A DNA stretch of 64,000 nt from Nitrogeniibacter aestuarii (lineage in GTDB: Bacteria; Pseudomonadota; Gammaproteobacteria; Burkholderiales; Rhodocyclaceae): NCBI RefSeq assembly GCF_017309585.1, contig NZ_CP071321.1, positions 682,001-746,000 on the forward strand. The letters run 5' to 3'. Numbering within the stretch: position 1 is the stretch's first letter; each line of letters opens with the position of its first letter. Shown one piece after another: positions 1 through 8,138 of this stretch. The position numbers were made by a program, and so were the translations under genes. Below the pieces are notes generated by a model. That model did not search any database and was not told the DNA's origin. It saw only the letters and a program-made list of their open reading frames with translations.

Positions 1-407
1 TCTTCGGCATTGAGTCGCTCGGCCAGCCACAGGGCGAGCCCGTCGGCCGACACGTGACTGTGCTCCGGCGTCTGCGCCACATGGCGCAGTTGCGCCAGGG
101 GCATCCAGACGGCAACCCGACCGCTGTGCAGGGTCTTGAGGATGTCCTCTTCGCGTGCGCACAGTTCGAATTCCGGTCGCAAGGCCTGCAGCATGAAAGC
201 GAACTGACCCATCCCCAGGACGGCGATGTTGTGCATGGTCAGGGGCGAGATATTCCACGTATCACGCATGTGCAGGGCGTTTCGCGCAAAATCGCCGCCG
301 CCGGGCACAAGCACCACGCGACCCCCACCCAGGTCCGCGATTTTTTGCAGCCACTCTGTCAGAACCGGGTCTTCGGCCAGGTGTCCCCCGATCTTGATGA
401 CCCACAT
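1..407 (-). CDS. MfnE-like amino acid kinase (partial, runs off left edge)
   Basis: The minus-strand frame opens at an ATG at 405-407 behind a purine-rich GGGAGAAAAG site and stays open for 135 codons to the window edge, so the C-terminus is missing. The N-terminus MWVIKIGGHL and the VLVPGGGDFA loop are the phosphate-binding segments of the amino acid kinase fold. The later SADGLALWLAERL segment resembles MfnE-type kinases rather than aspartokinases. In archaea MfnE phosphorylates an aminomethylfuran precursor of methanofuran. Bacterial homologues sit with H4MPT/methanofuran C1 genes in methylotrophs. Lying head-to-head with xoxF, it probably serves formaldehyde oxidation downstream of the methanol dehydrogenase. 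The family assignment is from motifs; the role is inferred from context. Confidence 0.65.
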   Translation of the reverse strand, partial: MWVIKIGGHLAEDPVLTEWLQKIADLGGGRVVLVPGGGDFARNALHMRDTWNISPLTMHNIAVLGMGQFAFMLQALRPEFELCAREEDILKTLHSGRVAVWMPLAQLRHVAQTPEHSHVSADGLALWLAERLNAE

Positions 408-607
408 CTTGTTTCTTTTCTCCCAGGCGCCGGGCTGTTCAACCGGCGCAGGTGCAGATTTGAAAGGTTTGGGCCAGACGCGCGTCGTGACCCCCGGAGG
501 TCATGAAACACAAAGCGTGCCAATCGCCCGCGCTTTCGGGCATTTCGACGGCATCCAAGGCCTGTGGCGATCCTGGCGTCGAAATCGTGGCCGGGGGCGG
601 TACGAGC

Positions 608-720
608 TGTGTCCCGGGATCGGGGCAGTGTGTCACGCGAGGTGTGTCATCCCCGGGGCGGCTTCGTGCGTTGATCTCACCATGCCCGGTGTTCTGCTTG
701 CGGATGTGTCGAATGCCACA
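608..720. promoter_or_regulatory. TGTGTC repeats, candidate activator sites
   Basis: The 541-base gap between the kinase and xoxF contains no convincing gene. It holds four same-strand TGTGTC hexamers at 608-613, 629-634, 643-648 and 705-710. The second and third form a longer GTGTGTCA direct repeat. The last is part of an imperfect inverted repeat, TGTGTC-GAAT-GCCACA, at 705-720. They lie about 70-200 bases upstream of the sigma-54 promoter, where enhancer-binding activators usually bind. The protein that binds them is unknown. Confidence 0.4.
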
Positions 721-791
721 TTTGGAAAAGCCTTGAGATTCCGCCCGGTTCGTCGCACCGGGCACCGCCTGGGGGGTGCGTGGCGCAAGTG

Positions 792-807
792 TGGCACGTG
801 ACTTGCA
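792..807 (+). promoter_or_regulatory. sigma-54 (RpoN) promoter of xoxF
   Basis: The sequence TGGCACGTGACTTGCA matches the RpoN consensus TGGCACG-N4-TTGCW at every defined position. The GG and GC elements have correct spacing, placing transcription start near 818. That leaves a leader of about 130 bases before the xoxF ATG. It faces xoxF and no other gene lies between. Sigma-54 control implies an NtrC/AcoR-type activator, not encoded in this window. Confidence 0.75.
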
Positions 808-948
808 CTTAGGTGTCGTGGAGGTGTGAAGCTTGACCTCAACACGAGCCGCCAGCCGTCAATTGGGCGGGCGGGGGAGAAACCGGCGAACGCGTCGCAA
901 AAAAAGAGGCGCCACGTTCGGGGCAGATAAAAAAGAAGGAGACATTGA

Positions 949-2751
949 ATGAACCTTGGGCTGAAGCAGAAACTCGCGGTCTCGATCGCATGTCTGTGTG
1001 CCTCCGGTCTTGCCAGTGCTGACGCGGCGCTCGACAAGGCCATGGCGGACCCGGGCAACTGGGCTCAACAGGCCGGCGACAATTACAACCAGCGTTATAG
1101 CGAACTGAAGCAGATCACTGACAAGAACGTGGACAAGTTGCAGGTGGCCTGGACCTTCTCGACTGGCGTGCTGCGCGGTCATGAGGGCTCGCCGCTGGTC
1201 ATCGGCGACATGATGTACATCCACTCCGCTTTCCCCAACAACGTGTTTGCGGTTGACCTGAACACCCAGGAGATCGTCTGGAAGCACATGCCGAAGCAGG
1301 ACACCGCGGTGATCGCGCAGATGTGCTGCGACACGGTGAACCGTGGTCTGGCTTACGGCGACGGCAAGATCTTCCTGCAGCGTGCCGACTCCGTCCTCGA
1401 GGCACTCGATGCCAAGACCGGCAAGGTCGTCTGGTCGGCGGTGAACGGTGATCCGAAGCTGGGTGCCGTGAATACCAACTCGCCGCACGTTTTCGGCGAC
1501 AAGGTCATCACCGGTATTTCCGGCGGTGAGTGGGGCGTGCGTGGCTACATCAGCGCGTACGACATCAAGACCGGCAAGATGGCATGGCGTGCCTACTCCA
1601 CCGGCCCGGACGCGGAAATGCTGATGGATCCGGACAAGACCATGGCCTGGGCCGACGGCAAGCTCGCGCCGGTTGGCAAGGACTCCTCCCTGAAAACCTG
1701 GCAGGGCGATCAGTGGAAGACCGGTGGCGGCACGACCTGGGGTTGGTACAGCTACGACAAGGATCTGAACCTGCTGTACTACGGCACTGGTAACCCCAGT
1801 ACCTGGAACCCGTCCCAGCGTCCTGGCGACAACAAGTGGTCCATGACCATCTTCGCCCGTGACCTGAACACCGGCATGGCCAAGTGGGCATACCAGATGA
1901 CCCCGCACGATGAGTGGGATTATGACGGTATCAACGAAATGATCCTGGCCGACATCAAGGTCAAGGGCAAGGACACCAAAGCCCTGGTTCACTTCGACCG
2001 TAACGGTTTCGCCTACACCATGGACCGTGTTTCCGGCGCACTGCTGGTTGCCGAGAAGTATGACCCGGCGGTCAACTGGGCCACGCATGTGGATATGAAG
2101 ACCGGCCGTCCGCAGGTCGTCTCCAAGTATTCCACCGCACAGAACGGTCCCGACGTGAACACCAAGGGTGTCTGCCCGGCCGCACTCGGCTCGAAGGATC
2201 AGCAGCCTGCCGCCTTCCATCCGAAGACCGGTCTGTTCTACGTGCCGACCAACCATGTGTGCATGGACTACGAGCCGTATGAAGTCAGCTACAACGCTGG
2301 CCAGCCGTTCGTGGGCGCCACGCTTGCCATGTATCCGGCACCGGAGAGCCATGGTGGCATGGGTAACTTCATCGCCTGGGATGCCGGCACCGGCAAGATC
2401 GTCTGGTCCAACCCGGAGCAGTTCTCGGTCTGGAGTGGTGCGCTGACCACCGCGGGTGATGTGGTGTTCTACGGCACGCTGGAAGGCTACCTCAAGGCAG
2501 TCCGCCTGTCCGACGGCAAGGAGCTGTGGAAGTTCAAGACCCCGTCCGGCATCATCGGCAACGTCTTTACCTATGAGCACAAAGGCAAGCAGTACGTCGG
2601 CGTGTATTCGGGTATCGGCGGCTGGGCCGGCATCGGTATGGCCGCAGGTCTGGAGAAGGATAGTGACGGTCTGGGTGCCGTCGGTGGCTATCGTGACCTG
2701 CAGAAATTCACGAACCTCGGTGGCTCGCTCACCGTCTTCGCCATCCCGTAA
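949..2751 (+). CDS. xoxF: Lanthanide-dependent PQQ methanol/alcohol dehydrogenase XoxF
   Basis: This 600-residue periplasmic quinoprotein oxidises methanol (and usually formaldehyde or other short alcohols) and passes electrons to a c-type cytochrome. It has a signal peptide ending near residue 24 (GLASA-DA), repeated beta-propeller W-motifs (for example GKVVW, GKIVW), and the adjacent cysteines C126-C127 that form the vicinal disulfide over PQQ. The catalytic D324 is followed two residues later by D326 (DEWDYDG). That extra aspartate coordinates the lanthanide in XoxF enzymes, while calcium-type MxaF carries alanine there. The start follows a good AAGGAGA site. The genes xoxG and xoxJ follow directly. 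Confidence 0.93.
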   Translation: MNLGLKQKLAVSIACLCASGLASADAALDKAMADPGNWAQQAGDNYNQRYSELKQITDKNVDKLQVAWTFSTGVLRGHEGSPLVIGDMMYIHSAFPNNVFAVDLNTQEIVWKHMPKQDTAVIAQMCCDTVNRGLAYGDGKIFLQRADSVLEALDAKTGKVVWSAVNGDPKLGAVNTNSPHVFGDKVITGISGGEWGVRGYISAYDIKTGKMAWRAYSTGPDAEMLMDPDKTMAWADGKLAPVGKDSSLKTWQGDQWKTGGGTTWGWYSYDKDLNLLYYGTGNPSTWNPSQRPGDNKWSMTIFARDLNTGMAKWAYQMTPHDEWDYDGINEMILADIKVKGKDTKALVHFDRNGFAYTMDRVSGALLVAEKYDPAVNWATHVDMKTGRPQVVSKYSTAQNGPDVNTKGVCPAALGSKDQQPAAFHPKTGLFYVPTNHVCMDYEPYEVSYNAGQPFVGATLAMYPAPESHGGMGNFIAWDAGTGKIVWSNPEQFSVWSGALTTAGDVVFYGTLEGYLKAVRLSDGKELWKFKTPSGIIGNVFTYEHKGKQYVGVYSGIGGWAGIGMAAGLEKDSDGLGAVGGYRDLQKFTNLGGSLTVFAIP

Positions 2752-2761
2752 GGGACAGCGG

Positions 2762-2802
2762 CCGGCGCCGGACATCCTCCTACTGGCGCCGGTTTCCTTT
2801 TT
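2762..2802 (+). terminator. Terminator-like hairpin after xoxF
   Basis: CCGGCGCC at 2762-2769 pairs with GGCGCCGG at 2785-2792 across a 15-base loop, followed by the T-rich run TTTCCTTTTT. It lies just after the xoxF stop. It could end most transcripts or stabilise the xoxF 3' end so that xoxF outnumbers xoxG. Confidence 0.55.
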
Positions 2803-2807
2803 ATGCC

Positions 2808-2832
2808 GCCCTGCCGCCCCGTGCGGCAGGGC
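2808..2832 (+). repeat. Second hairpin in the xoxF-xoxG gap
   Basis: GCCCTGCCGC (2808-2817) and GCGGCAGGGC (2823-2832) form a perfect 10-bp stem with a 5-base loop. No T-run follows, so it looks more like an RNA-stability or processing structure than a second terminator. Confidence 0.5.
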
Positions 2833-2892
2833 AAGGCAAAGCAAGACCTGGCACACAGCATATAAAAAACGGTAACACCGGAGAGAGACAAC

Positions 2893-3297
2893 ATGAAACG
2901 CTACCTCGTACCTTTGTTCGCCATGGGCGCCATCGCCGCCGCAGTCCCGGCCACGGCCATCAGCGGTGACGACAAGCCGCTCTATACCGTGAAGGATGGT
3001 TACTTCGTGGACGATCACACCTACGAGGGCTTCAAGACTTGGCGCGCCGCAGCCTGCGATCGCTGCCATGGCCCTAACCAGGAAGGCATGGTCGGCCCAT
3101 CGCTGATCGAGAGCCTCAAGGTGCTCAGCTACGACCAGTTCAAGGACGTCATCATGAATGGCCGCCTGCAGAAAGGTATGCCGAACTGGAGCACGAACAA
3201 GCAGGTGGTCGACAATCTCGACGCGCTCTATGCCTATCTGAAAGGACGCTCCGACGGCGAGATCACCAAGGCGCGTGTCCGGAAGATGGAAAAGTAA
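2893..3297 (+). CDS. xoxG: c-type cytochrome XoxG, electron acceptor of XoxF
   Basis: This 134-residue exported monohaem cytochrome has a signal peptide (MKRYLVPLFAMG to PATA) and one CDRCH haem site at C55-C58-H59. A GMPNW segment further on supplies the likely axial methionine. Size and position immediately after xoxF fit XoxG, the dedicated electron acceptor of the lanthanide dehydrogenase. The GAGAGAGAC sequence before the ATG is the ribosome binding site. PedF-type cytochromes of PQQ ethanol dehydrogenases look similar, so the substrate is not settled by this gene alone. Confidence 0.85.
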   Translation: MKRYLVPLFAMGAIAAAVPATAISGDDKPLYTVKDGYFVDDHTYEGFKTWRAAACDRCHGPNQEGMVGPSLIESLKVLSYDQFKDVIMNGRLQKGMPNWSTNKQVVDNLDALYAYLKGRSDGEITKARVRKMEK

Positions 3298-3312
3298 GTT
3301 CCGGAGCCGCTC

Positions 3313-4191
3313 ATGAACGCCACCCCAGTGACACGGGCCATCAGAGGTGCCGTGATCGGTTCGCTCGCCCTTGGCTTTTCGGTTGCGACTTTTGCCATGG
3401 ATGGCGGGCCCGATCCGAAGGCCTTCCGGGTGTGCAAGGACGGCAACAACCTGCCGTTTTCCAACACCGCGCGGGAAGGGTTCGAAGACCGCATTGCGGC
3501 CCTGTTCGCCAAGGACCTTGGCCTGCCGGTGGAGGACTACAACTTTCCCCAGCGGCTCGGCTTCATCCGCAACACGCTGCGTTTCAAACTGCCGGATCAG
3601 GACTACCCGTGCGATGTGGTGATGGGCGTGCCCAGTGGCTGGGGGCAGGTGGATGCCACCAAGGCCTACTATCGTTCCACCTATGCGCTGGTGTTCCCGC
3701 CGAAAGGCGCGCTGGCCGACGTGAATACAGAAGAAGACTTTCTCAAGAACGAAGCCGTGAACACCGGTCAGGTGCGTATCGGCGTCTTTGATCGATCGCC
3801 CGGTTCTGCCTGGCTGGCGCACCACCAACTGGTGGACGCCGGTGTGCCCTACCGAAGCATGCACCCCAACCCCGATGTGACTCCGGCGGACCTGGTGGCG
3901 ACCGATCTTTCCAACGGCAAGATTGCTGCAGCCGTCGTCTGGGGGCCGCTGGCCGGCCACCTGTCGCGACAGGCGGGCGAGGGTACCTACCGGATCGTGC
4001 CGTTGAGCTCGGAAAAGGGTGTCAAATTCGACTACGCCATGGCCATGGGCGTACGTCGGGGCGAGCCCGAGTGGAAGGCGAAGATCGAATCACTGATCGA
4101 AAAGAATCAGGATGCGATCGCAGCCATCCTCGCCGAGTACCAGGTGCCAACCCTGCCGATCGAAGAGGGAGGCAATGATGTGGCTCGCTGA
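3313..4191 (+). CDS. xoxJ: XoxJ-like periplasmic binding protein
   Basis: This 292-residue protein has an N-terminal signal peptide and a solute-binding-protein fold of the type annotated as quinoprotein-dehydrogenase-associated ABC substrate-binding protein. The segment KAFRVCKDGNNLPFSNTA near the mature N-terminus is typical of this group. In other xox clusters XoxJ is thought to help activate or mature XoxF. No ABC permease or ATPase is nearby, which agrees with a non-transport role. It starts 15 bases after xoxG and overlaps the next gene, so it is part of the same operon. Confidence 0.8.
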   Translation: MNATPVTRAIRGAVIGSLALGFSVATFAMDGGPDPKAFRVCKDGNNLPFSNTAREGFEDRIAALFAKDLGLPVEDYNFPQRLGFIRNTLRFKLPDQDYPCDVVMGVPSGWGQVDATKAYYRSTYALVFPPKGALADVNTEEDFLKNEAVNTGQVRIGVFDRSPGSAWLAHHQLVDAGVPYRSMHPNPDVTPADLVATDLSNGKIAAAVVWGPLAGHLSRQAGEGTYRIVPLSSEKGVKFDYAMAMGVRRGEPEWKAKIESLIEKNQDAIAAILAEYQVPTLPIEEGGNDVAR

Positions 4192-4855
4192 AGCGAAGAC
4201 ACAAGGGCGGCGATGGATCGCCGCCCTTGCGCTGGCGGCGGTCAGCGCGCTGAGTGTTGCAGCGGACGAACCCTCGGCGGCCGAAAAGGCCGTTTTCATG
4301 ACACCGCACCTGGCCGGCTTCAAGGCGCCGGGCGTGCTGCACTACAACTACCGTGAGACGGCGGCCGATCAGTCGCCCATTGAGGACACGGCCGACCTGT
4401 CCATCGAAAACGACGAGGACGCGAGTTATCGCGTGTCCGCCCGTTATCTGAGCGGCGAGCGGCAGCTGGCGCTGCCTGTGGTCAGCAAAGCGCAGAGCAA
4501 CCCGGTCATCCTGTATTTCCTGGAGCAGGACGTACGGCAGATGCATGCGGATCTGGGGGGCGCCACCAACTATTTTCGCCGTCACATCCGCATGGCCTTG
4601 GCAAACAGCGCTGATGTCGCGCCTGTGCAATTCACCTTGGACGGTGCTGCCCATGAAGGTACCCGCATCCGCATTCTGCCGTTCATCGATGTGCCCAAGA
4701 TCGAGCGGATGAAAGGGCAGGAAGCAAAGCAGTACGAATTCATCGTCAGCCCGAGCGTGCCCGGCGGTATCTACGAGTTGCGTAGCGGCGTACCCGACAA
4801 GGATGGCAGGCTGACGCATGAAATCACCCTCACCCTGAATTCGGAAGGCTCATGA
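4175..4855 (+). CDS. Uncharacterised exported protein of the xox operon
   Basis: The start is set at the first of two adjacent ATGs (4175, 4178) behind AGAGGGAGG. A longer open frame begins at 4112 but lies inside xoxJ and lacks the signal peptide. The product (226 residues) has an N-terminal hydrophobic segment (WIAALALAAVSALSVAA) and a soluble, probably beta-rich domain with no cysteines. I do not recognise a family. It overlaps xoxJ by 17 bases and the next gene by 4, so all are translated together. Its role is probably in assembly or electron transfer of the periplasmic dehydrogenase, by context only. Confidence 0.75.
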   Translation: MMWLAEAKTQGRRWIAALALAAVSALSVAADEPSAAEKAVFMTPHLAGFKAPGVLHYNYRETAADQSPIEDTADLSIENDEDASYRVSARYLSGERQLALPVVSKAQSNPVILYFLEQDVRQMHADLGGATNYFRRHIRMALANSADVAPVQFTLDGAAHEGTRIRILPFIDVPKIERMKGQEAKQYEFIVSPSVPGGIYELRSGVPDKDGRLTHEITLTLNSEGS

Positions 4856-5229
4856 AACACCTCCGTGCCGCCGTGAAGACACTCATCGTCCCGCTAAGCC
4901 TGAGCCTGTGGGCAGGCGCGAGTCTGGCGGAGACCCCCAAGAACGACTATCCGACCATCACCCGTGTCGAGTACGTGGTGGCCTGCATGCGCGATGCACC
5001 CAAGGCCAGCCAGGAATACATGTACAAGTGCAGTTGCGTCGTGGACAAGATTGCCGAGCAGCTCGACTACGACGAATTCGTCAAGGAATCGACCACCTCC
5101 AACGCCATCAGCATCGGCGGTGAGCGTGGCGAGGTCATGCGGGGGCTCAAGGGCGGGCGGCAGTTGGCGCGGACCTTTCATGGCATCGAAAACGAGGCGC
5201 GCAAGAACTGCTTCATGAAGCCGAAGTGA
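4852..5229 (+). CDS. Small cysteine-containing exported protein
   Basis: This 125-residue protein has a clear signal peptide (cleavage near GASLA-ET). Four cysteines remain in the mature protein: one in VVACMRD, a closely spaced CSC, and one near the C-terminus (NCFMKPK). That pattern suggests two disulfides or a metal site, not haem, because no CxxCH is present. The ATG overlaps the preceding stop in an ATGA arrangement, tying it to the xox operon. I do not recognise the family. It ends the operon before the repeat-rich gap. Confidence 0.75.
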   Translation: MKHLRAAVKTLIVPLSLSLWAGASLAETPKNDYPTITRVEYVVACMRDAPKASQEYMYKCSCVVDKIAEQLDYDEFVKESTTSNAISIGGERGEVMRGLKGGRQLARTFHGIENEARKNCFMKPK

Positions 5230-5474
5230 CCGGCCCGCTGCGCGCGTTCGGAGCACATCAACTTTCAGCCGTTTTACCCCGAGGCCGGTGATCTCGGCTG
5301 CGCTTCGATCTCCCGCCTTCAGGACGCGCCGCCGGCTCCGTGTGAGCGAGTTGTCGTGCCCAGCTCAAACTCTCCCGTATTCATTTGCAGTGCCCACCTG
5401 CCGAGCAATCACCGTGAGATGGTGGTCTGGGGCAGTGGCGACCTGATCTGCGAAGTGTTGCTGGCACGGACCGC

Positions 5475-5989
5475 CATTGGCCGGGTTTCGCCCCGGCAGG
5501 CGCCTTACTTTCTTGCTTGTGCAAGAAAGTAAGCAAAGAAGCACAGCCCACGGTCGCGTCGCCTTCGGCGATCCCCAATCGCCAAGCCCCGTGGGCGGCG
5601 TGCTTCGCCAACTCGCCCTGCGGGCTCAGACAGCGAAGCCCGTTGATCCGCCCCCGGCGCTTGGCGATTGGCGCGATCGAGGGCGACCCGGACGTGCCAT
5701 TCTGGTGAGAGCCGTAGCCCGGCCAAGCGCAGCGAGGCGGGGAACATCGCATCAAAATCACCTTCTGCGTCTCAGCCCGGCACACCCCAATCCCTCTGTC
5801 GTGCCGAGTCGTCCGGATGATCAGCAGAAAAAGTGACTTCGCTGTCTGAGCCCGCAGGGCGAGTTGGCGAAGTCACCTGCTGAGCGTTCGGGCAGCGAGG
5901 GAAGCCCGAAGGGCCACGAAAAGCGGGATGCGTCTCTTTGCCTACTTTCTTGCGCGTCAAGAAAGTAGGTCGCCCCTCAGGGCGAAACC
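5475..5989. repeat. Long non-coding repeat, copy A (~515 bp)
   Basis: The 1.46 kb between 5230 and 6693 has no convincing gene and is mostly two direct copies of one unit. Copy A starts CATTGGCCGGGTTTCGCC and ends CAGGGCGAAACC. Each end carries a palindrome built on CTTTCTTG...CAAGAAAG. The right end, read in reverse, begins GGTTTCGCCC and resembles the left end, so the unit has imperfect inverted termini. No transposase frame is present. Short open frames inside are unrelated to known proteins. Confidence 0.75.
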
Positions 5990-6065
5990 GGCAGCGAAAC
6001 AAGAATGGAATGGTGCCCCGACTCAACACTGAACTCATGCGTGAGGTCGTTCAGGCACGAACCGG

Positions 6066-6582
6066 CATTGGCCGGGTTTCGCCCCGGCGGGCGCCTCACT
6101 TTCTTGCTTGTGCAAGAAAGTAAGCAAAGAAGCACAGCCCACGGTCGCGTCGCCTGGCGGCGATTCCCAACCGCCAAGCCCCGCTGGCGGCGTGCTTCGC
6201 CAACTCGCCCTATGGGCTCAGACAGCGAAGCCCGGTTCTCCGCCCCCGGCGCTTGGCGATTGGCGCGATCGAGGGCGGGGCGGGCGTGCCGCTCTGGTGA
6301 GGTCAGTCGCCCGGCCGAGCGTAGCGACGCCGAATACAGCGAAACATAAACGGACGGCCGCAACAGTTGGCACGTCCCCAATCCCTCTGTCGTGCCGAGT
6401 CGTCCGAACGACCGGCAGAAAAAGCGGTTTCGCTGTCTGAGCCCCGCAGGGGCGAGTTAGCGAAAGCGCCTGCCGGGCATTCGGACAGCGAGGGCAGCCC
6501 GCAGGGCCACGAAAAGCGGGATGCGTCTCTTTGCCTACTTTCTTGCGCGCCAAGAAAGTAGGTTGCCCTTCAGGGCGAAACC
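6066..6582. repeat. Long non-coding repeat, copy B (~517 bp)
   Basis: This is a second copy in the same orientation, 591 bases downstream of copy A. The two are nearly identical over the first ~65 bases and the last ~60, share blocks such as CCAATCCCTCTGTCGTGCCG, and diverge in between. The unevenly conserved middle and conserved stem-loop ends suggest selection or mobility acting on the ends. It could be a MITE-like or compound REP-type element. Confidence 0.75.
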
Positions 6583-6693
6583 ATCAACGTCACAAGGAAC
6601 GGGATGAAGTTCTGAGTCGGCACTCACCTGATCGCCTCGGCGTCGCCGACAAAAAACGACACGACCCGGCTTTCGCGCCCGGCCTCCGCCCGA

Positions 6694-7419
6694 TCACAGG
6701 TTGAGCATCAGCTCATGCTCTTCCGGCAGCGGCAGGAACCCACGTGTCTCGTAGTGCTTGAAGATGGCATCCACCACCTCATCCGGATCGTCAATGATCT
6801 GCATCAGATCCAGATCCTCGGGATTGATCATGCGTTCAGCCACCAGCTTGTCGCGGAACCAGTCGATCAGCCCCTCCCAGAACGGCCGATGGACGAGAAT
6901 CAGCGGGATCTTGCGGCTCTTCTGGGTCTGGATGAGTGTCAGCGCTTCCATCACCTCGTCCAGCGTGCCGAATCCGCCCGGCATGACCACATAGGCGGCC
7001 GCGAACTTCACGAACATGAATTTGCGAGCGAAGAAATGCTGAAAGGTCTGGGAGATGTCCTGGTAGGGGTTGGCGTGCTGTTCGTGCGGCAACTGGATGT
7101 TGAGCCCCACGGACGGGCTCTTGCCGAAATAGGCGCCCTTGTTGGCCGCCTCCATGATGCCCGGGCCGCCGCCGGAGATGACCGAGAAGCCCGCGTCGGA
7201 CAATTTGCGGGAAATCTGTTCGGTGAGCACGTAGTAGGGGTGGTCCGGCGCCGTGCGCGCACTGCCGAAGACCGAAACCGCCGGGCGGATGGCGTTGAGC
7301 CGTTCGGTCGCCTCCACGAACTCTGCCATAATCCCGAAGATTCGCCAGGACTCGCGGGCGTTGTGCTTGGGCATGGCCGCTTCGGGCATGTCTGCGGGAA
7401 GTTTGTTCCTGGCGCTCAT
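6694..7419 (-). CDS. LOG-family (TIGR00730) nucleotide phosphoribohydrolase
   Basis: This 241-residue cytosolic Rossmann-fold protein carries both LOG signatures: GGGPGIMEAANKGA and PGGFGTLDE. The glutamate of the second motif is catalytic in the family. These enzymes cleave N-glycosidic bonds of nucleoside monophosphates and include cytokinin-activating enzymes and PpnN-like nucleotide regulators. The ~45-residue N-terminal extension is longer than in the shortest LOG proteins. It is transcribed away from the deaminase gene. The substrate cannot be told from sequence. Confidence 0.85.
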   Translation of the reverse strand: MSARNKLPADMPEAAMPKHNARESWRIFGIMAEFVEATERLNAIRPAVSVFGSARTAPDHPYYVLTEQISRKLSDAGFSVISGGGPGIMEAANKGAYFGKSPSVGLNIQLPHEQHANPYQDISQTFQHFFARKFMFVKFAAAYVVMPGGFGTLDEVMEALTLIQTQKSRKIPLILVHRPFWEGLIDWFRDKLVAERMINPEDLDLMQIIDDPDEVVDAIFKHYETRGFLPLPEEHELMLNL

Positions 7420-7514
7420 GGGGTGCGCTGCCTCGCTTGTTTTAAGGGGGAGTCGATTTTAGCCTGAGCACATGACCGCCGTCGTTGCGCGGCAGACAGA
7501 CCTCGGACCCGATC

Positions 7515-8093
7515 ATGTCGAATTCACTTTGCTTTGACCTGCCGGACTGGCTCGACGTTCATGCGGCAGCCTATGTCGCTACTGCGGATGTCGAGGCACG
7601 CATGGCCTTCGTGGTTGATGCGGCACGTCGAAACGTGGCTGAAGGGACGGGCGGGCCGTTCGCGGCGGGCGTGTTCGAACAGGTCAGTGGCCGGCTCGTG
7701 GCACTGGGCGTCAATCTGGTCACGACCCAGGGCTTGTCCATGCTGCATGCCGAAGTGGTGGCGCTGGCGCTGGCCCAGCGGCGCCTTGCGACCTACGACC
7801 TCGGCGCCGCCGGTTTGCCGCCCCACGAACTGGTCACCAGCACCGAGCCGTGCACCATGTGTCTGGGCGCGATCGGCTGGTCCGGCGTGAGCCGTGTCGT
7901 TTCGGGCGCCACCGATGCCGACGCCCGCAGTGTGGGCTTCGATGAAGGCCCCAAACCCCCCGACTGGGCTCAAGCCCTGGCAGCGCGCGGCATCTCGGTG
8001 AACGAGGGCGTTGGCCGTGCTGCGGCGCGCGCCGTGCTGGATCAATACCGGGCCCAAGGCGGCCACATCTACAATTCACGCGAAGGGCGCTGA
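7515..8093 (+). CDS. Nucleoside/guanine deaminase (CDA superfamily)
   Basis: The start is placed at the ATG at 7515. A longer frame begins with TTG at 7485 but has no better binding site. The 192-residue product has the zinc-deaminase motifs HAEVVAL (ligand His and catalytic Glu) and PCTMCLGA (two Cys ligands). The preceding GGPFAAGV, NLVTT and trailing VGFDEGPKPP resemble bacterial guanine deaminase GuaD more than TadA. It is divergent from the LOG gene and 45 bases before polA. It is probably purine salvage; substrate uncertain. Confidence 0.8.
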   Translation: MSNSLCFDLPDWLDVHAAAYVATADVEARMAFVVDAARRNVAEGTGGPFAAGVFEQVSGRLVALGVNLVTTQGLSMLHAEVVALALAQRRLATYDLGAAGLPPHELVTSTEPCTMCLGAIGWSGVSRVVSGATDADARSVGFDEGPKPPDWAQALAARGISVNEGVGRAAARAVLDQYRAQGGHIYNSREGR

Positions 8094-8138
8094 GGCATTC
8101 ACCCGGCGCCCACGAAAAAACCAGAGAGAGTCAAACGC

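Noticed and set aside
408..948. Short plus- and minus-strand frames upstream of xoxF
   Set aside because: They lack ribosome sites and recognisable sequence and run across the sigma-54 promoter.
859..3960. A 1033-codon minus-strand open frame across the xox genes
   Set aside because: It is antisense to xoxF, xoxG and xoxJ, which have signal peptides, catalytic motifs and ribosome sites. The long frame results from GC-rich codon use.
5381..6561. Several short open frames on both strands in the repeat region
   Set aside because: They repeat with the DNA repeats, have no ribosome sites or recognisable domains, and follow the palindromic DNA rather than codon usage.
5475..6582. Insertion sequence or CRISPR array
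   Set aside because: There is no transposase frame, and the repeat is long and occurs twice, unlike 20-40 bp CRISPR repeats with spacers.
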